NCBI GenBank assembly: GCA_963803425.1
Contig: CAWDMA010000003.1
Span: forward strand, 372,001-436,000
From: DASPWW01 sp963803425
GTDB lineage: Bacteria > Actinomycetota > Thermoleophilia > Solirubrobacterales > 70-9
DNA: 64,000 nt
Reading direction: 5' to 3'
The translations under genes were made by a program, and so were the position numbers. Under the pieces are notes generated by a model. It was not told the origin of the DNA, ran no database searches, and worked only from the letters and a program-made list of their open reading frames with translations. Positions 8,906 through 19,053 of the stretch are shown here, one piece after another (positions within the stretch are counted from its first letter, which is position 1; every line of letters starts with the position of its first letter).

Positions 8906-9265
8906 GTGTCGAACGGCAGTCGCGCGGACCGCGTGTGCCCCGACTTCCATGTGGCGGTCGAGTTGATCGGGAAGCGCTGGTCGGGCGCGATCCTGTGCGT
9001 TTTGACGCAGCGCGAGATGTACTTCGCGGAGCTCTGCGACGCGATCCCGGGGCTGTCCGACAGGCTGCTATCGAACCGGCTCCGCGAGCTCGAGTCCGAG
9101 GGCCTCGTGCAGCGCTCCGTCCACGACGGCGTCCCCGCCCGGGTCTCCTACGCGCTCACCGAGAAGGGCCGGGCGCTGGAGCCCTCGATCAGCGAGCTGC
9201 AGACATGGGCGAAGCGGTGGAACGGGCGGTCGCCCGCCTCGGCGACCCGCGCGACCGCGCCCTGA
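8906..9265 (+). CDS. HxlR-family winged-helix transcriptional regulator
   Basis: The product of about 119 residues is a single winged helix typical of HxlR proteins. It has an early Cys (DRVCPDFHVAVELIGKRW), a recognition region (FAELCDAIPGLSDRLLSNRLRELE), and the wing (ARVSYALTEKGRALEP). HxlR proteins are dimeric regulators, often redox- or aldehyde-responsive. GTG 8906 is preferred over GTG 8897 because GAGGTGG lies about 5-6 nt upstream. It is convergent with the cyclotransferase-like gene, with 4 nt between stops. The target is unknown; the neighbouring protease gene is a possibility. Confidence 0.88.
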   Translation: MSNGSRADRVCPDFHVAVELIGKRWSGAILCVLTQREMYFAELCDAIPGLSDRLLSNRLRELESEGLVQRSVHDGVPARVSYALTEKGRALEPSISELQTWAKRWNGRSPASATRATAP

Positions 9266-9269
9266 GCCG

Positions 9270-9866
9270 CTACCACTCCCGTGGGTTCCCCGGCGGGATC
9301 CGATCCCGGACGAGCACCGCCTCGATCGGCTCGGCGCGTGGGGGCTCGGTGGTGTCCAGGTAGAGCCCGGCCTGCTCGGGGCCGAGCCGCTCGAACGCCG
9401 ACAGCACCCGGCGCACGTACGCCTCCACGACCACCGCGCCGGCGGGCGGCTCGGCGGCGTGGTGGTCGGGCTTGGCGGTGTACGCGAACACTTGCTCGAA
9501 CCCGGCTCGCGGCCGCACGTCCCGGGTCACCTCGACACGGTCGTAGCGCAGCTCGCGAACGTCGAGCCGCTCCAGCTCGGCGTCCGTGACCGCGAGCAGC
9601 GCGCCGTTCGGCGGTGGAGCGCCCTCGCATCGCTCGATGTTCAGCCCGAGCACGATTCGCGGCACCGCCCCGTCGTCGCGGCGCGCGAACGTCTTCTCGA
9701 CGGCGTGGTTGTCGCGCCACTGCGACCATCGCCGCCGCCATCCGTGCAGGCGCGCCGCCGTCGGGGCGGGCACGGGGCGGCCGAGCGTCGTCGCCGCGCT
9801 GTCGGGGCTGACCAGGGAGCCGTACGCGAACAGCGCCGTCCCACCGGGCGGCCCCGCGCCGCTCAC
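9270..9866 (-). CDS. Gamma-glutamylcyclotransferase-like protein
   Basis: The 198-residue protein has the N-terminal signature LFAYGSLV of the gamma-glutamylcyclotransferase/AIG2-like fold, which typically acts on gamma-glutamyl amines or peptides. Later it has LDVRELRYDRVEV, where the catalytic Glu of the fold usually sits, and VFAYTAKPDHHA. The GTG start overlaps the stop of the AddA-like gene (GTGA), so translation is coupled to the helicase-nuclease operon. The link with DNA repair is positional only; substrate is unknown. Confidence 0.75.
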   Translation of the reverse strand: MSGAGPPGGTALFAYGSLVSPDSAATTLGRPVPAPTAARLHGWRRRWSQWRDNHAVEKTFARRDDGAVPRIVLGLNIERCEGAPPPNGALLAVTDAELERLDVRELRYDRVEVTRDVRPRAGFEQVFAYTAKPDHHAAEPPAGAVVVEAYVRRVLSAFERLGPEQAGLYLDTTEPPRAEPIEAVLVRDRIPPGNPREW

Positions 9867-12800
9867 GTGAGCCGGCCTGCCGTCGCCTCTTTCGGGTGCG
9901 AGCACAGGTGCCGGCGGGCTGGGCAGTCGCCGCACAGCGTCCAGTGGGGGCGCTCGGTGACGTCGAACCGTCCGGCGTCGATCGCGCCGACGAGATCCTC
10001 GAGCCGGGCGCGGGCGCTGTGCAGCGCGGTCGCGTCGAACCGGTCGGTGACGATCTCGCCTCCCTCGTCGAGGAAGGCGTAGGCCGTCCGCACCGGCCCC
10101 GGGCCCCCGCCGGCCGCCGCGAGCGCGTAGACGCTGCGCTGCACGCCGTAGCGGTCGACCAGCTCCGCGGGGCTCGAGCTCCGCAGCGAATCGGTCTTGT
10201 AGTCGATAACCACCGGGCCGTCTGCCGTCTCGGCGAGCAGGTCGATCGCGCCGCGCACAACCGACCCGCCCAGTGGGAGCAGGAACGGCATCTCGGGCCG
10301 GGGGCGGGCGGAGTCGCGAAGCTCCGCGCACAGCGCCGACTCGAGCCACGAGCCGACCATCGCCGCGGCACTGGTGCGCTGATCGTCGCTCGCGTCGAGG
10401 CCCTCGCGCCGCAGCAGCTCGGCGCGGAGCTCCTCCGCCGGCTCCGCCCACCGGTGCCGGGCGCTCCACTCGAGCATCGCGTGCACCGCGTTTCCGAACC
10501 CGTATCGGCGTGAGGCAGGGGTCGGCTCCGCGCCCCCGGAGCGCTCCGGCTCGTCCGCGGACAGCCCCAGCACCCGCTCCGCGTAGAACCGGTACCCGCA
10601 CCGCCCGTACTTCGCCAGCGCCGAGTACGACAAGTGGCCGGGCGAGGGCTCGGCCGGCGCCGGCTCGCGGGCGATCGGCGGCCCGCTCGGCGCGGCGGGG
10701 GCGGCTGCCGCGGCACCGCGGTCGGGCTTCAGCTCCGCGAACGCCGCCGGGTCGGGCCGGTTCACGCGGACCGCGATCCGCCCCGGCGGGAACGTCTCGT
10801 CGAGGCCGGGGCGGGGCTGCGGCGCCGCCACCGTCAGCTCGTTGTCCTCGGGCTCGTCGGACAGCTCCAGCGCCCGCATCAGCCGCTCGATCACGGGCGT
10901 CCCGGCCGGCAGCTCGTCGTCGGGTTTGACGACGCGCGCGCCCTTGAAGAGGCCGCTGAGGATCAGATGGTCCTGCGCCCGGGTCGCCGCGACGTACGCG
11001 AGCCGGCTGCTCTCCGCCACCTCGTCCTCCTCCGCCCGCTCGTGCAGGCGCTCGTACTCGTACATCGGGATCGCCTGCGCCCCGAGTCGGGCGAGCTTGA
11101 TCCCGACGGAAACATCATCTCCGGCCGCCTCCTCCGCTTCGCGTCCGGAGACATCATCTCCGGCCGCCTCCTCCGCTTCGCGTCCGGGGGCGGCCGGGTC
11201 GGGAGAGGGGCGGCCGATCCGCACCGCCGGCTGGCGGAAGCCGGCGAACAGCTCCCGGCCGAGGTCGGCGACCGCGACCACCGGGAACTCGAGGCCCTTG
11301 GCGGCGTGCACGGTCATCACCCGCACGCCCTCGTGCTCCTCCGCCTCGGTGGCCGCCTCGCCCTCGCGGTCCGAGCGCGCGGCCCGCTCGTCCAGGAAGT
11401 CGAGGAACCCGCGGAGGTCGCGACCCTCTGCGGACTCGAACCCGCGCGCCATCCGCATCAGCTTCCGCACGTTCGCCATCCGCCTGGTCCCACGCGGCGT
11501 CATCAGGGTGGCGAGGTCGTAGCCGAGCCGGGTGACGACCTCGTCGACGAGCCGCTCCAGCCGCAGCTGCGGCGCCTCCGCGCGCAGCCCCGCCAGGGTC
11601 TCGCAGAACCGGCGGAGCCGGTCGGCGTCCCGATCCGAGATCTGGTCGAGCCACGACTCATCTCCGGCCGCCTCCTCCGCTTCGCGTCCGGGGGCATCAT
11701 CTCCGGCCGCCTCCTCCGCTTCGCGTCCGGGGGCGGCCGGGTTGGGTGAGGGGCTGGCAAAGTGGCGCTCCACCGTCGGCCACAGATGCCGCTTCGGCCC
11801 CGCCGCCTGGCGCAGCAGCCACAGCGTGTCGGGGAGCACGCCGCAGGCGGGTGACGCGAGCGCGCCGAGCAGGGAGTGGTCGTCGAGCGGGTTCGCGACC
11901 ACCCCCAGCAGCCGGCGGACGTCGTCCACCTGCTGCTGGGACCAGTACCCGCGGCCGCCGACCACGTACGGCGCCAGCCCCGCCCGCTCCAGCTCGTCCT
12001 CGATGCCGTCACGTGGGTCAGCGCCCGCAGCAGCACGACCATGCGGCCGGCGGGAACGCCGCGGCGCCGCAGGTCCGCCAGCCGCGCGGCCAGGAACCGG
12101 GCCTCGGCCACCCTGTCCGGCGGCGAGGGGTACTCGCCGCGCGCCTCGATCCCCAGCTCCTCGTCCTTCCACGGCTTCCCCCCCGGCGTCAGCAGCAGCT
12201 CCACCTCGGCGCCGTCGCCGAGCGGGTCGGGACGGGTCCGTCGCCGGGCCACGGTCAGCGGTCGGAACCCCTCCAGAAGCGCCCCGCCGAGGAAGTTCGC
12301 GGCCGCGATCACGCCCGGGACCGAGCGGAAGTTCCCGCTCAGCTGCATCAGCTCGGCGCGCTCGTCGGGTTCATTCCGGACCCGCTCGCGTTCGCGGCGG
12401 AACACCCGCAGGTCGGCGTGGCGGAAGCCGTAGATCGACTGAAACTCGTCGCCGACGGCGAAGGTGCGGGTGTCGGGGCCGGCGAGCTCGCGAATCAGGG
12501 ACAGCTGCAGCTGATTCGTGTCCTGGAACTCGTCGACCATCAGGTGCTGAAACCGCTCCCGGTAGGTGTCGGCGATCCCCGGGCGCTCCCGCAGCAGCCG
12601 CACCGCCTCGTGCTGGAGGTCCTCGAAGTCGAGCCCCGAGCGCTCCTCCTTCAGCGCCGCGTACCGCTCGCCGAACAGCCGCACGAGCTCGGTCAGCTGG
12701 GAATAGCGGTCGGCGCTCTCGTGCTCGGCGACGACCCGGCGGGCGGTCGCCCACACCTCCCGGTAGCGCCGGCACGCCGGCCCCGCAAGCGCCTTCGCGC

Positions 12801-13596
12801 CCGAGTTCAGCTCCAGTCGCGCGACCGCCGCCTCCTGGTGCACCTCGTCCGGGTCGAGCTCCGCTGCCCGCTCGATCCTTCCCACCGCCTTCGCCGTGCA
12901 GCCCCCGGCCTCGTTCAGGGCCTCGCGGGCGGCGCCGACGAGATCCCGGATCGCGGCGGCGGGATCGGACGGCGGGGCGGGGGGGAGGACGGGATCGGCG
13001 AACCCCATGCTGCGGAGCTCGTCGTGGGCGGCGCGGACGACGCCGAGCAGCTGGCCGATCCCGACGGCCGCCGCCAGCGCGGCGGCCTCGGGATCGCCCG
13101 AGGCGACCAGCGCCCGCAGCGCCCCGTCGAACGCCCGTCGCGCCACCCGGTCCGCCTCCGGCGCGTCCAGCACCCGGAACCGGGGGTCGAGCCCCAGCGC
13201 CACCGGCTGCGCGGCGATCAGGCGGCGGCAGAACCCGTGGATCGTGGAGATCCACGCCCGCTCGCTGTCGCGGCTGATCGTCGCCAGCTTCGCCGCCCGC
13301 TCGGCCTCGCCGCGTGCCGCAGCCGCCCTGGAGCGGTCCGCGAGCTCCTCCCGGATCCGCCCCCGGAGCTCGGCTGCTGCCCGCTCGGTGAACGTGAACG
13401 CGAGGATCCCGTCGACCCCGGCGCCGGCCTCCGCCGCTGCGCAGTAGCGCTCCACCAGCACCAGCGTCTTCCCCGTCCCGGCGCCGGCCTCCAGCAGCAC
13501 GTCGCGGTCGCGGGCGTCGATTGCGCGCCGCTGCTCGGGCGTCGGGGCCTCGCCGCTCTCCGGTGCGTCCGAGGCGAGCGTCAGCTGCACGCTCAC
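9863..13596 (-). CDS. AddA/AdnA-like UvrD-type helicase-nuclease subunit (one frameshift)
   Basis: This is the motor subunit of a double-strand break resection complex. Helicase motifs in order: GAGTGKT (Walker A), VDEFQDTNQ (Walker B), GDEFQSIYGFRHAD, MTVHAAKGLEF and VAATRAQDHLIL. A C-terminal PD-(D/E)XK nuclease follows (GAIDLLAE, VVIDYKTD). Cysteines at YGRCGYRFY and CGDCPARRHLC may ligate an iron-sulfur cluster. The frame breaks near 12011: adding one G to CACGTGACGG restores HVDGIEDELERAGL. Two pairs of 39-bp repeats are in frame (11112-11189 and 11655-11732). The GTG start overlaps the AddB-like stop (GTGA). Whether it is AddA or AdnA type needs phylogeny. Confidence 0.9.
11112..11189 (-). 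repeat. Two tandem 39-bp in-frame repeats, first pair, in the AddA-like gene
   Basis: Each unit encodes GREAEEAAGDDVS. The pair is preceded in the protein by SPDPAAP. The DNA identity between units is essentially complete, unlike normal divergence within this gene. Confidence 0.85.
11655..11732 (-). repeat. Two tandem 39-bp in-frame repeats, second pair, in the AddA-like gene
   Basis: The second pair encodes GREAEEAAGDDAP and GREAEEAAGDESW, again preceded by SPNPAAP. The shared flanking codons show that the whole cassette, not only the unit, is present at two places in one gene about 540 bp apart. Confidence 0.85.
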
Positions 13597-16500
13597 TGCT
13601 CTTCCTCCTCCTCGTCTTCCTCGGGCGGTGTGGCGCCGCGCTCGCGGCGGCAGATCGATTGGAAGGTGCAGTACCGCGGGCACTCGTCCTCGGGCGGATC
13701 GCGCTTGATCACTCCGCCGCGCATCGCGGCGACGATCTCGGCAGCCCGCGTCGCGGCCGCGTCCAGCGTGCGCTCGAACTCCGCGTCGTCCACCAGGTCG
13801 CTCCCGACGAGCGCCAGCCCGTCGAGCGCGTCGTCCTTCTCGGACTTGCGGAGCAGCCCGCGCGGCCGCGGGTCCCTGGCCGCCCCGAGCGGCTCGTACA
13901 TCGACCCAGCGGCTCGACCCCAAACTGGCGTCGCAGCGCCAGCGCGTACAGCTGCAGCTGCAGCTTCCCCTCCTTCTCCAGGTCCGACCGCTTGGTGACG
14001 CTCTTCGAGCTCTTGTAGTCGCGGATCAGGCCGGCGCCGCCCGGAGCGAGGTCGACGCGGTCGATCTTCCCGTGCAGGTGGAAGCCGCCGAGGTGGAGGG
14101 GCGGGCGCTGGTCGTCCTCCCGCTCGCCGAAGCTCGCCTCGGCGAGGCCGGGATCGGGCCGCAGCACGGTCGCGGTGTCCGCCTCGCGCTCCAGGAACCG
14201 CGCCACCAGCGCGTCCACTCGCGCCCGCGCCGCGACCGACCGGGGGTCGGCCCCGCCGAGGCCGAGTTCGGGGTCCGAGGCCTGCTCCGTGGTGAGCTCC
14301 GCGGCGCGCCGTCGCCACTCCGCGAGCGTCTCCGGAGTCGGGTCGGCCCGCGCCCCGGGGGATCCGCGTACAGGCGCTCGAGCACGGCGTGGAGCACGTT
14401 GCCCTGGACGAGCGGGTCGGGGTCGGGGTCCAACGGGCGCGGCCCGAGCTCGTGCTGGACGAACCACCGGTACGAGCACACCGCGTACTCCTCCAGCGTG
14501 GAGGCGCCGAAGGGGTCGCGCTCGCGCAGCGCCTCGATCACCGCCGGGACCGCCAGCGGACCGGGGAGGGCCCCGATCCGCTCCGCCGCGGAATCGAGCC
14601 GGGCCCGAAGCTCGGTCGCGGGCTCGGGGTCGAGCTCCAGCTCGGCGGGGATCTCGGCGCCCCCGCTCGGCCCCCGCGCCGCGACCGCCCGGGCGAGCTC
14701 CTGGGTGCTCGGCGCCGCCTCCGGCGGCAGCGTGATCTCCGACAGGCCGCGGCGGGCGACCCGCTCGCCGAGCGGGTCCGCCCCGGCCGCGGGTGCCGGT
14801 TCCAGCAGCTCACGGACGTCGTCGAGGAACGGCGAGCGCTCCGTCGCGGCGCCGTCGTCGTCGCAGCTCCGCCAGCACAGGTGCAGCCGGCGCACCGGCC
14901 GCGACAGGCACACGTAGAACAGGTAGCGCTCCTCGTCGACGACGTCGGCGCGCGGGCGCAGCCCCGCCTCGGCGCGGAGCTCGTCCCCGAGCAGCGGATC
15001 GCCGCCGTCGCGCCGGGGAACTCCCCCTCCTGCAGCGAGCCGACGAACAGGTGCGGGACTCGGCGGGCGCGGATCGAGTACGGGCTGGTTACGCGGACGT
15101 GGCCGTCGCTCGGCCCCGCCCACAGCGGCACCTCCAGCGCCTCGAGGCAGGCGATCGCCTCGGCGCGACCGTCCTCGATCCCGCCCAGCTCCGCGATCTG
15201 CTCCAGCGCATCGGCGGCGGCGGCGGCGGCTCGCAGCTCCAGCCGCTGCTCGCGCTCGGGGCGGGGGGCGAGCCGCTCGACCGGGTACTCGGCGAGCATC
15301 CGCGCCAGCCGCGCCACCTGCTTCAGCAGCTCGGCCGGACCCGCGGCCTCGCGGAGCGCGTCCAACTCGAACACCTCCCGCCCGTTCCATGCCTCCAGCG
15401 CCGCCTCGGCGCCGTCGATCCGCTCCCGTCGCACGGACCGCTCGAGCCAGTCCGCGCTCGACGGCAGCGCCCTCCCCGGCGTCCGCAGGAACGCCAGCAC
15501 GTCCGCGGCCGTGCCCACCGGGGATTCCGCGCGAAGCAGCGCGATCAGCCCCCGCCCGACCGCCGTCCGCGCCGCAGGGACCCGCGCGTCCACCGCCACC
15601 GGGACTCCCATTCCAGCGAGCACGTCCTCGTACAGGGGCCCGTCGCGGTCGGGCGCCCGCAGCACGACGGCGATCTCGTCCGGGCTGGTTCCCTCGTGCA
15701 GCAGCCGAGCGACCGCGGCGGCGATCTGCTCCGCCTGGCCGCGCTCTCCCGCCGCCTCCATCAGCGCCACTCCGTCGTCGAGCGGGCTGCGGTCGGCGCC
15801 GTCCACCAGGAACGAGCGCTCCAGGTGGAAGAGCACTGCGCTTTCGGTGTTGGCCGGGTCGGGTGTCGGCTCGGCGACCACGACGCCGCCGCGCTCGCGG
15901 AGCTCCTCGCGAAGCGTCGCCCGCGCGGCGAGCGCGGCGCGGTCCTCGTATGTGACCGTCGCCGTCACCTCGGTCGCCGCGCCCAGCGCCGAGACCAGCT
16001 CGAGCTGCTCGACGGTCATGTCGTCGAACCCGTACAGGAGCACCGCGCGCCCGCCCCACGAGTCCGGCCGGGAGCGGAGCGCCGCCGTCGCCGCGGCCGC
16101 CGCCAGGTGGGTGTCGCCGCGGCCGAGCTCGTCGCGGAGCTCCGCATATGCCCGGTACACGGCCGCGATCTCGCCCAGGTACGCGCCCCCGGACTCGGCT
16201 TCGGCGGCACGGTCCGCGACCGTGTCCGGGTCGAGCGCGCCTCCCTGCAGCTCCTCGATCAGGCCGGCGAGCGCCGGCGCGAACCCGGGTCGACGAGCAG
16301 AGCGCGCCAGGATCCGGAGCTCGGCGGCGTCGATCGCGCGCCGGACCAGGTGGAGCTCCTGCGCCTTGGTCAGCCCGGGACGAAGCTCCGCCCCGGCGGC
16401 ACGGGCGACCTCCTCGAACAGCCGCCCGAACGTGAGGATCGAGGCGCCCAGTACGACGCCGCCGCCGACCAGCTCGCGCTCGAACCGGGCGACGTCGTCG

Positions 16501-16610
16501 AGCGTCGGCACGACCAGCACGGGGTCGCGAGCCAGCCCGGCGACGACCCGCTCCCGGATCAGCCCGGTCCGGCCCGAGTTCGGCGGCCCGACGATCAGAG
16601 ACAGGGGCAT
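13593..16610 (-). CDS. AddB-like helicase/nuclease subunit (three single-base frameshifts)
   Basis: The N-terminus MPLSLIVGPPNSGRTG carries a P-loop-like motif with Arg instead of Lys. An inactivated helicase body follows (VLLYGFDDMT, VGSLQEGEFP). The C-terminal PD-(D/E)XK nuclease is GKIDRVDLAPGG then IRDYKSSKS. Cysteines in EYAVCSYRWF and ECPRYCTFQSIC match the iron-sulfur-bound nuclease of AddB-type subunits. The frame breaks near 15015-15018 (CCCC), 14353-14360 (CCCCGGGG) and 13905-13907 (CCC); adding one base at each restores family sequence. Three errors of one kind suggest sequencing error rather than decay. It overlaps the AddA-like start by GTGA. Confidence 0.85.
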
Positions 16611-16743
16611 CGAGGCGCCTCACGGGTCCGTTGCAACATTCGTTTCAGCATAGGTCGGCTCCCGGCGCGGGGGCGATTTTGCCGTCGGATGCCACCTCTA
16701 TGTTTGTCGCGCTCGATGGCCACTACCCGACGCAGGTGATCAA

Positions 16744-17199
16744 ATGCCCCTCTGCTTCATCGATCCGGCCGACGCGATCCGCGCCGTTGCCGACTCCGTA
16801 GGACGTGAGGCGCGCCGCCAGCTGCTCGGCGAGGCGGTCCGAGCCTGGGTGGACGAGATCCCCGACGACGAGCTCGAGTCGCACTACGCGAAGGCGATCT
16901 CGGAGCTGGACGAGCACGACATCTCCATGCTGGCCGCGTGGCACGCGTCGCTTGACGTCGGCCACCCGGTGCCGAACCGCGACTTCCTGATGGGCGCGTT
17001 CCCGACCCTCGGCCAGCACCAGCGGGAGGCGCTGAAGCTGGCCGCCGGGTTCCGCGGCGAGGAGGCCGTCGACCGCGGCGTCACCGAGGAGCGCGCCCTT
17101 GAGACCGTGCTCGGGTGGCTGTCCGGCCCCCGGCTGATGGAGCTCGCCGTCGAGGCGGTCGAGCTCTACGTCTGGGACCGGGCCGGCTCCGACAACTAG
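16744..17199 (+). CDS. Conserved-looking acidic helical protein, unknown function
   Basis: The 151-residue, strongly acidic product is almost entirely helical, with no signal peptide, membrane span or metal motif. Repeated patterns such as DDELESHYAKAISELDEHD and EERALETVLGWLSGPRLMELAVEAVELY suggest a soluble helical bundle. GCAGGTGAT lies just upstream of the ATG as a ribosome binding site. It is convergent with the YccF gene, and both stop codons share the tetranucleotide CTAG. I do not recognise the family. Confidence 0.7.
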   Translation: MPLCFIDPADAIRAVADSVGREARRQLLGEAVRAWVDEIPDDELESHYAKAISELDEHDISMLAAWHASLDVGHPVPNRDFLMGAFPTLGQHQREALKLAAGFRGEEAVDRGVTEERALETVLGWLSGPRLMELAVEAVELYVWDRAGSDN

Positions 17200-17633
17200 C
17201 GGGGCGCGCCGCGCTGCGCCGCGCTCCCGGCGCCGACGACGATCCCGGACGTGTTCGCCTGATCGATCGGGACGATCTCGCGCCCGAACGGCCACAGCGC
17301 CACCGGGATCAGCTTCAGGTTTCCGAGCCCGAGCGGGATCCCGATGATCGTCAGGCAGAGCAGCACGCCGGTGATCAGATGGCTGAGCGCGAGCCACCAG
17401 CCGGCGAGCACCAGCCACAGGATGTTCCCGATCAGCGATGGCGCGCCGGCGTCGGGCCGCTCCACGACCGTCCGCCCGAACGGCCACAGCGCGAACATCG
17501 CCAGCTTCACCGCCTGCAGGGCGAACGGGATCGTGATGATCAGGATGAACATGATCAGAGCGGCGAACAGGTAGGTGATCGCGAGCCACAGGCCCGCGAA
17601 CACGAACCAGATCACGTTCAGGATCACCCTCAT
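17196..17633 (-). CDS. YccF-domain inner membrane protein
   Basis: The 145-residue protein has two repeated halves, each with a hydrophobic hairpin followed by the YccF hallmark: FALWPFGRTVV in the first and VALWPFGREIV in the second. YccF proteins are small integral membrane proteins of unclear function. ATG 17633 overlaps the HAD gene stop by one base (TGATG), so it is the last gene of the fxsA operon. Confidence 0.88.
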   Translation of the reverse strand: MRVILNVIWFVFAGLWLAITYLFAALIMFILIITIPFALQAVKLAMFALWPFGRTVVERPDAGAPSLIGNILWLVLAGWWLALSHLITGVLLCLTIIGIPLGLGNLKLIPVALWPFGREIVPIDQANTSGIVVGAGSAAQRGAPR

Positions 17634-18268
17634 CAGCGCAGCGCCGCCTCTATCTCGGGGATCGCCTGCTCGTTGTCCTTGAAGTGGACGGCGCCGATCC
17701 CCAGCTCGCGGGCGGCCTCGATGTTGCGGGCGACGTCGTCGACGAACAGGCACTGATCCGGGGCGGTACCGCCGAGCCGCTCCAGCGTCAGCTCGTAGAT
17801 CTCCGGCTCGGGCTTGCGCATCCCGACGAACCCGGAGTCGACGATCAGCTCGAAGATCTCGTCCACCGGCAGCATCGAGCGCCACAGCGGCTCCCACTCC
17901 CGGACGTTGTTGGTGAGCAGCGCCATCCGGTAGCCGCGGCGCCTCAGGTCGGCCATCAGGTCGATCATCGGCTGGTTCGGGTGGAGCGCCTCGAAGTAGA
18001 TCTCCTTGAAGCGGTGCATGTGGGGCCGATGTCCTAGCTCCGGCTCCAGGTGCTCCTGGAGCAGCTCCAGGAACTCCGCCTCGGTCAGGTTCCCCTTCTC
18101 GAGCTCGAACAGGGGGTGGGCGCCGTGGTTGCGGTCCGCGGCGCTCTGCATCGCCTTGCCGAGCAGCTCGGGCGAAATCCCGGTCTCGTCCTGGAACGCA
18201 GCGAACGAGCCGATCAGCGGCGTCGTCAGGACGCCCCCGAAGTCGGAGATCACGGTCGTGATCGCCAT
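17633..18268 (-). CDS. HAD-superfamily hydrolase (epoxide hydrolase N-terminal/phosphatase-like)
   Basis: This 211-residue HAD protein has motif I as DFGGVL, where the second Asp of DxD is replaced by Gly. Motif II is in LLTNNVREW and motifs III/IV in GMRKPEPEIYE and CLFVDD. The DxG variant is typical of the soluble-epoxide-hydrolase-like HAD group, which still contains phosphatases. A helical cap lies between motifs I and II. Start and stop are both TGATG overlaps with neighbours, placing it third in a four-gene operon. Substrate is unknown. Confidence 0.87.
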   Translation of the reverse strand: MAITTVISDFGGVLTTPLIGSFAAFQDETGISPELLGKAMQSAADRNHGAHPLFELEKGNLTEAEFLELLQEHLEPELGHRPHMHRFKEIYFEALHPNQPMIDLMADLRRRGYRMALLTNNVREWEPLWRSMLPVDEIFELIVDSGFVGMRKPEPEIYELTLERLGGTAPDQCLFVDDVARNIEAARELGIGAVHFKDNEQAIPEIEAALR

Positions 18269-19053
18269 CAGGCCGCCGGGAGGATCTCGTAGCGACCGGT
18301 GCCGGCGCGTCCGTCGAGCCCGAACCGCAGGAATGCGACCGCCTCGCTGGAGGCGACCAGCGTGCCCGCGCCTCTGACCACGACCGCGTCCGGGTCCGAC
18401 GGCCACAGCTCCACGCCGACGCGGCGCTGCTCCCCGCCGCGGTCGTACTCCGTGGAGACGAGCGGATCGTCGAAGCCGACGACGGATCCGTCGGCCTCGG
18501 CCAGCACCGCGCTGACCGCCTCGGCGTCGTGCCCGGCGCTCCCGGCCGGCCGCGCCGAGGCGACGACCAGCACCGAGCAGTCGTCGAGCGTCACCGTCAG
18601 CGATCGGAGCCGCTCCACCCGGTCCCAGTCCGGCGCCCCGGCGGTGCGAACCACCCGTCCCACGCACGCCGCCTCGCCAGGCTCGCCGCCGGCGCGCCAC
18701 CGGGCCTCGGCCCGCGCGGCGAACGCCTCCCGGGTGATCCCGGTCGCGTCCGCGAACGCGGTGCCCGCGTCCACGGTCGCCCGGGTCAGCCGCGTGAACT
18801 CGGCATCGAGCGCGCCCGCCCCGGTCTCGACCGAGATCGAGGCGCGCGTTCCGTCGTCGTCGACGCTGATCTGCGAGCGCGTCGGGCCGGCGAGCAGCGT
18901 GGCGTCGGGCGTCAGCAGCACCGCCTGCGCGTCCGCGTCGTCGCCCTCGCGGGTGACCCGGACCAGCGCGCACGCGGGTGCTCCCGGATCGACGAAGTCG
19001 AAGCACAGCTCGTCGCCGGGCTCACCCCCGTTCTCCCGCGGCACCGTGCTCAC
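18268..19053 (-). CDS. Hypothetical acidic beta-rich protein
   Basis: The 261-residue product is acidic and strand-rich with no membrane span or signal peptide. Segments such as DATLLAGPTRSQISVDDDGTR and RYEILPAA suggest a two-lobed beta-sandwich, perhaps like lipocalin-type DUFs. It starts with GTG overlapping the FxsA stop (GTGA) and ends TGATG with the HAD gene. I do not recognise the family. Confidence 0.6.
   Translation of the reverse strand: MSTVPRENGGEPGDELCFDFVDPGAPACALVRVTREGDDADAQAVLLTPDATLLAGPTRSQISVDDDGTRASISVETGAGALDAEFTRLTRATVDAGTAFADATGITREAFAARAEARWRAGGEPGEAACVGRVVRTAGAPDWDRVERLRSLTVTLDDCSVLVVASARPAGSAGHDAEAVSAVLAEADGSVVGFDDPLVSTEYDRGGEQRRVGVELWPSDPDAVVVRGAGTLVASSEAVAFLRFGLDGRAGTGRYEILPAA

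Noticed and set aside
7607..8950. 447-codon minus-strand frame opposite the MarP-like gene
   Set aside because: The plus strand has an intact serine protease triad and membrane segments; the minus product is Arg/His-rich noise.
11532..13998. Long plus-strand frames of 581 and 750 codons opposite AddA/AddB
   Set aside because: They are antisense to helicase motifs and consist of Arg/Pro/Ala runs; the large size reflects GC bias only.
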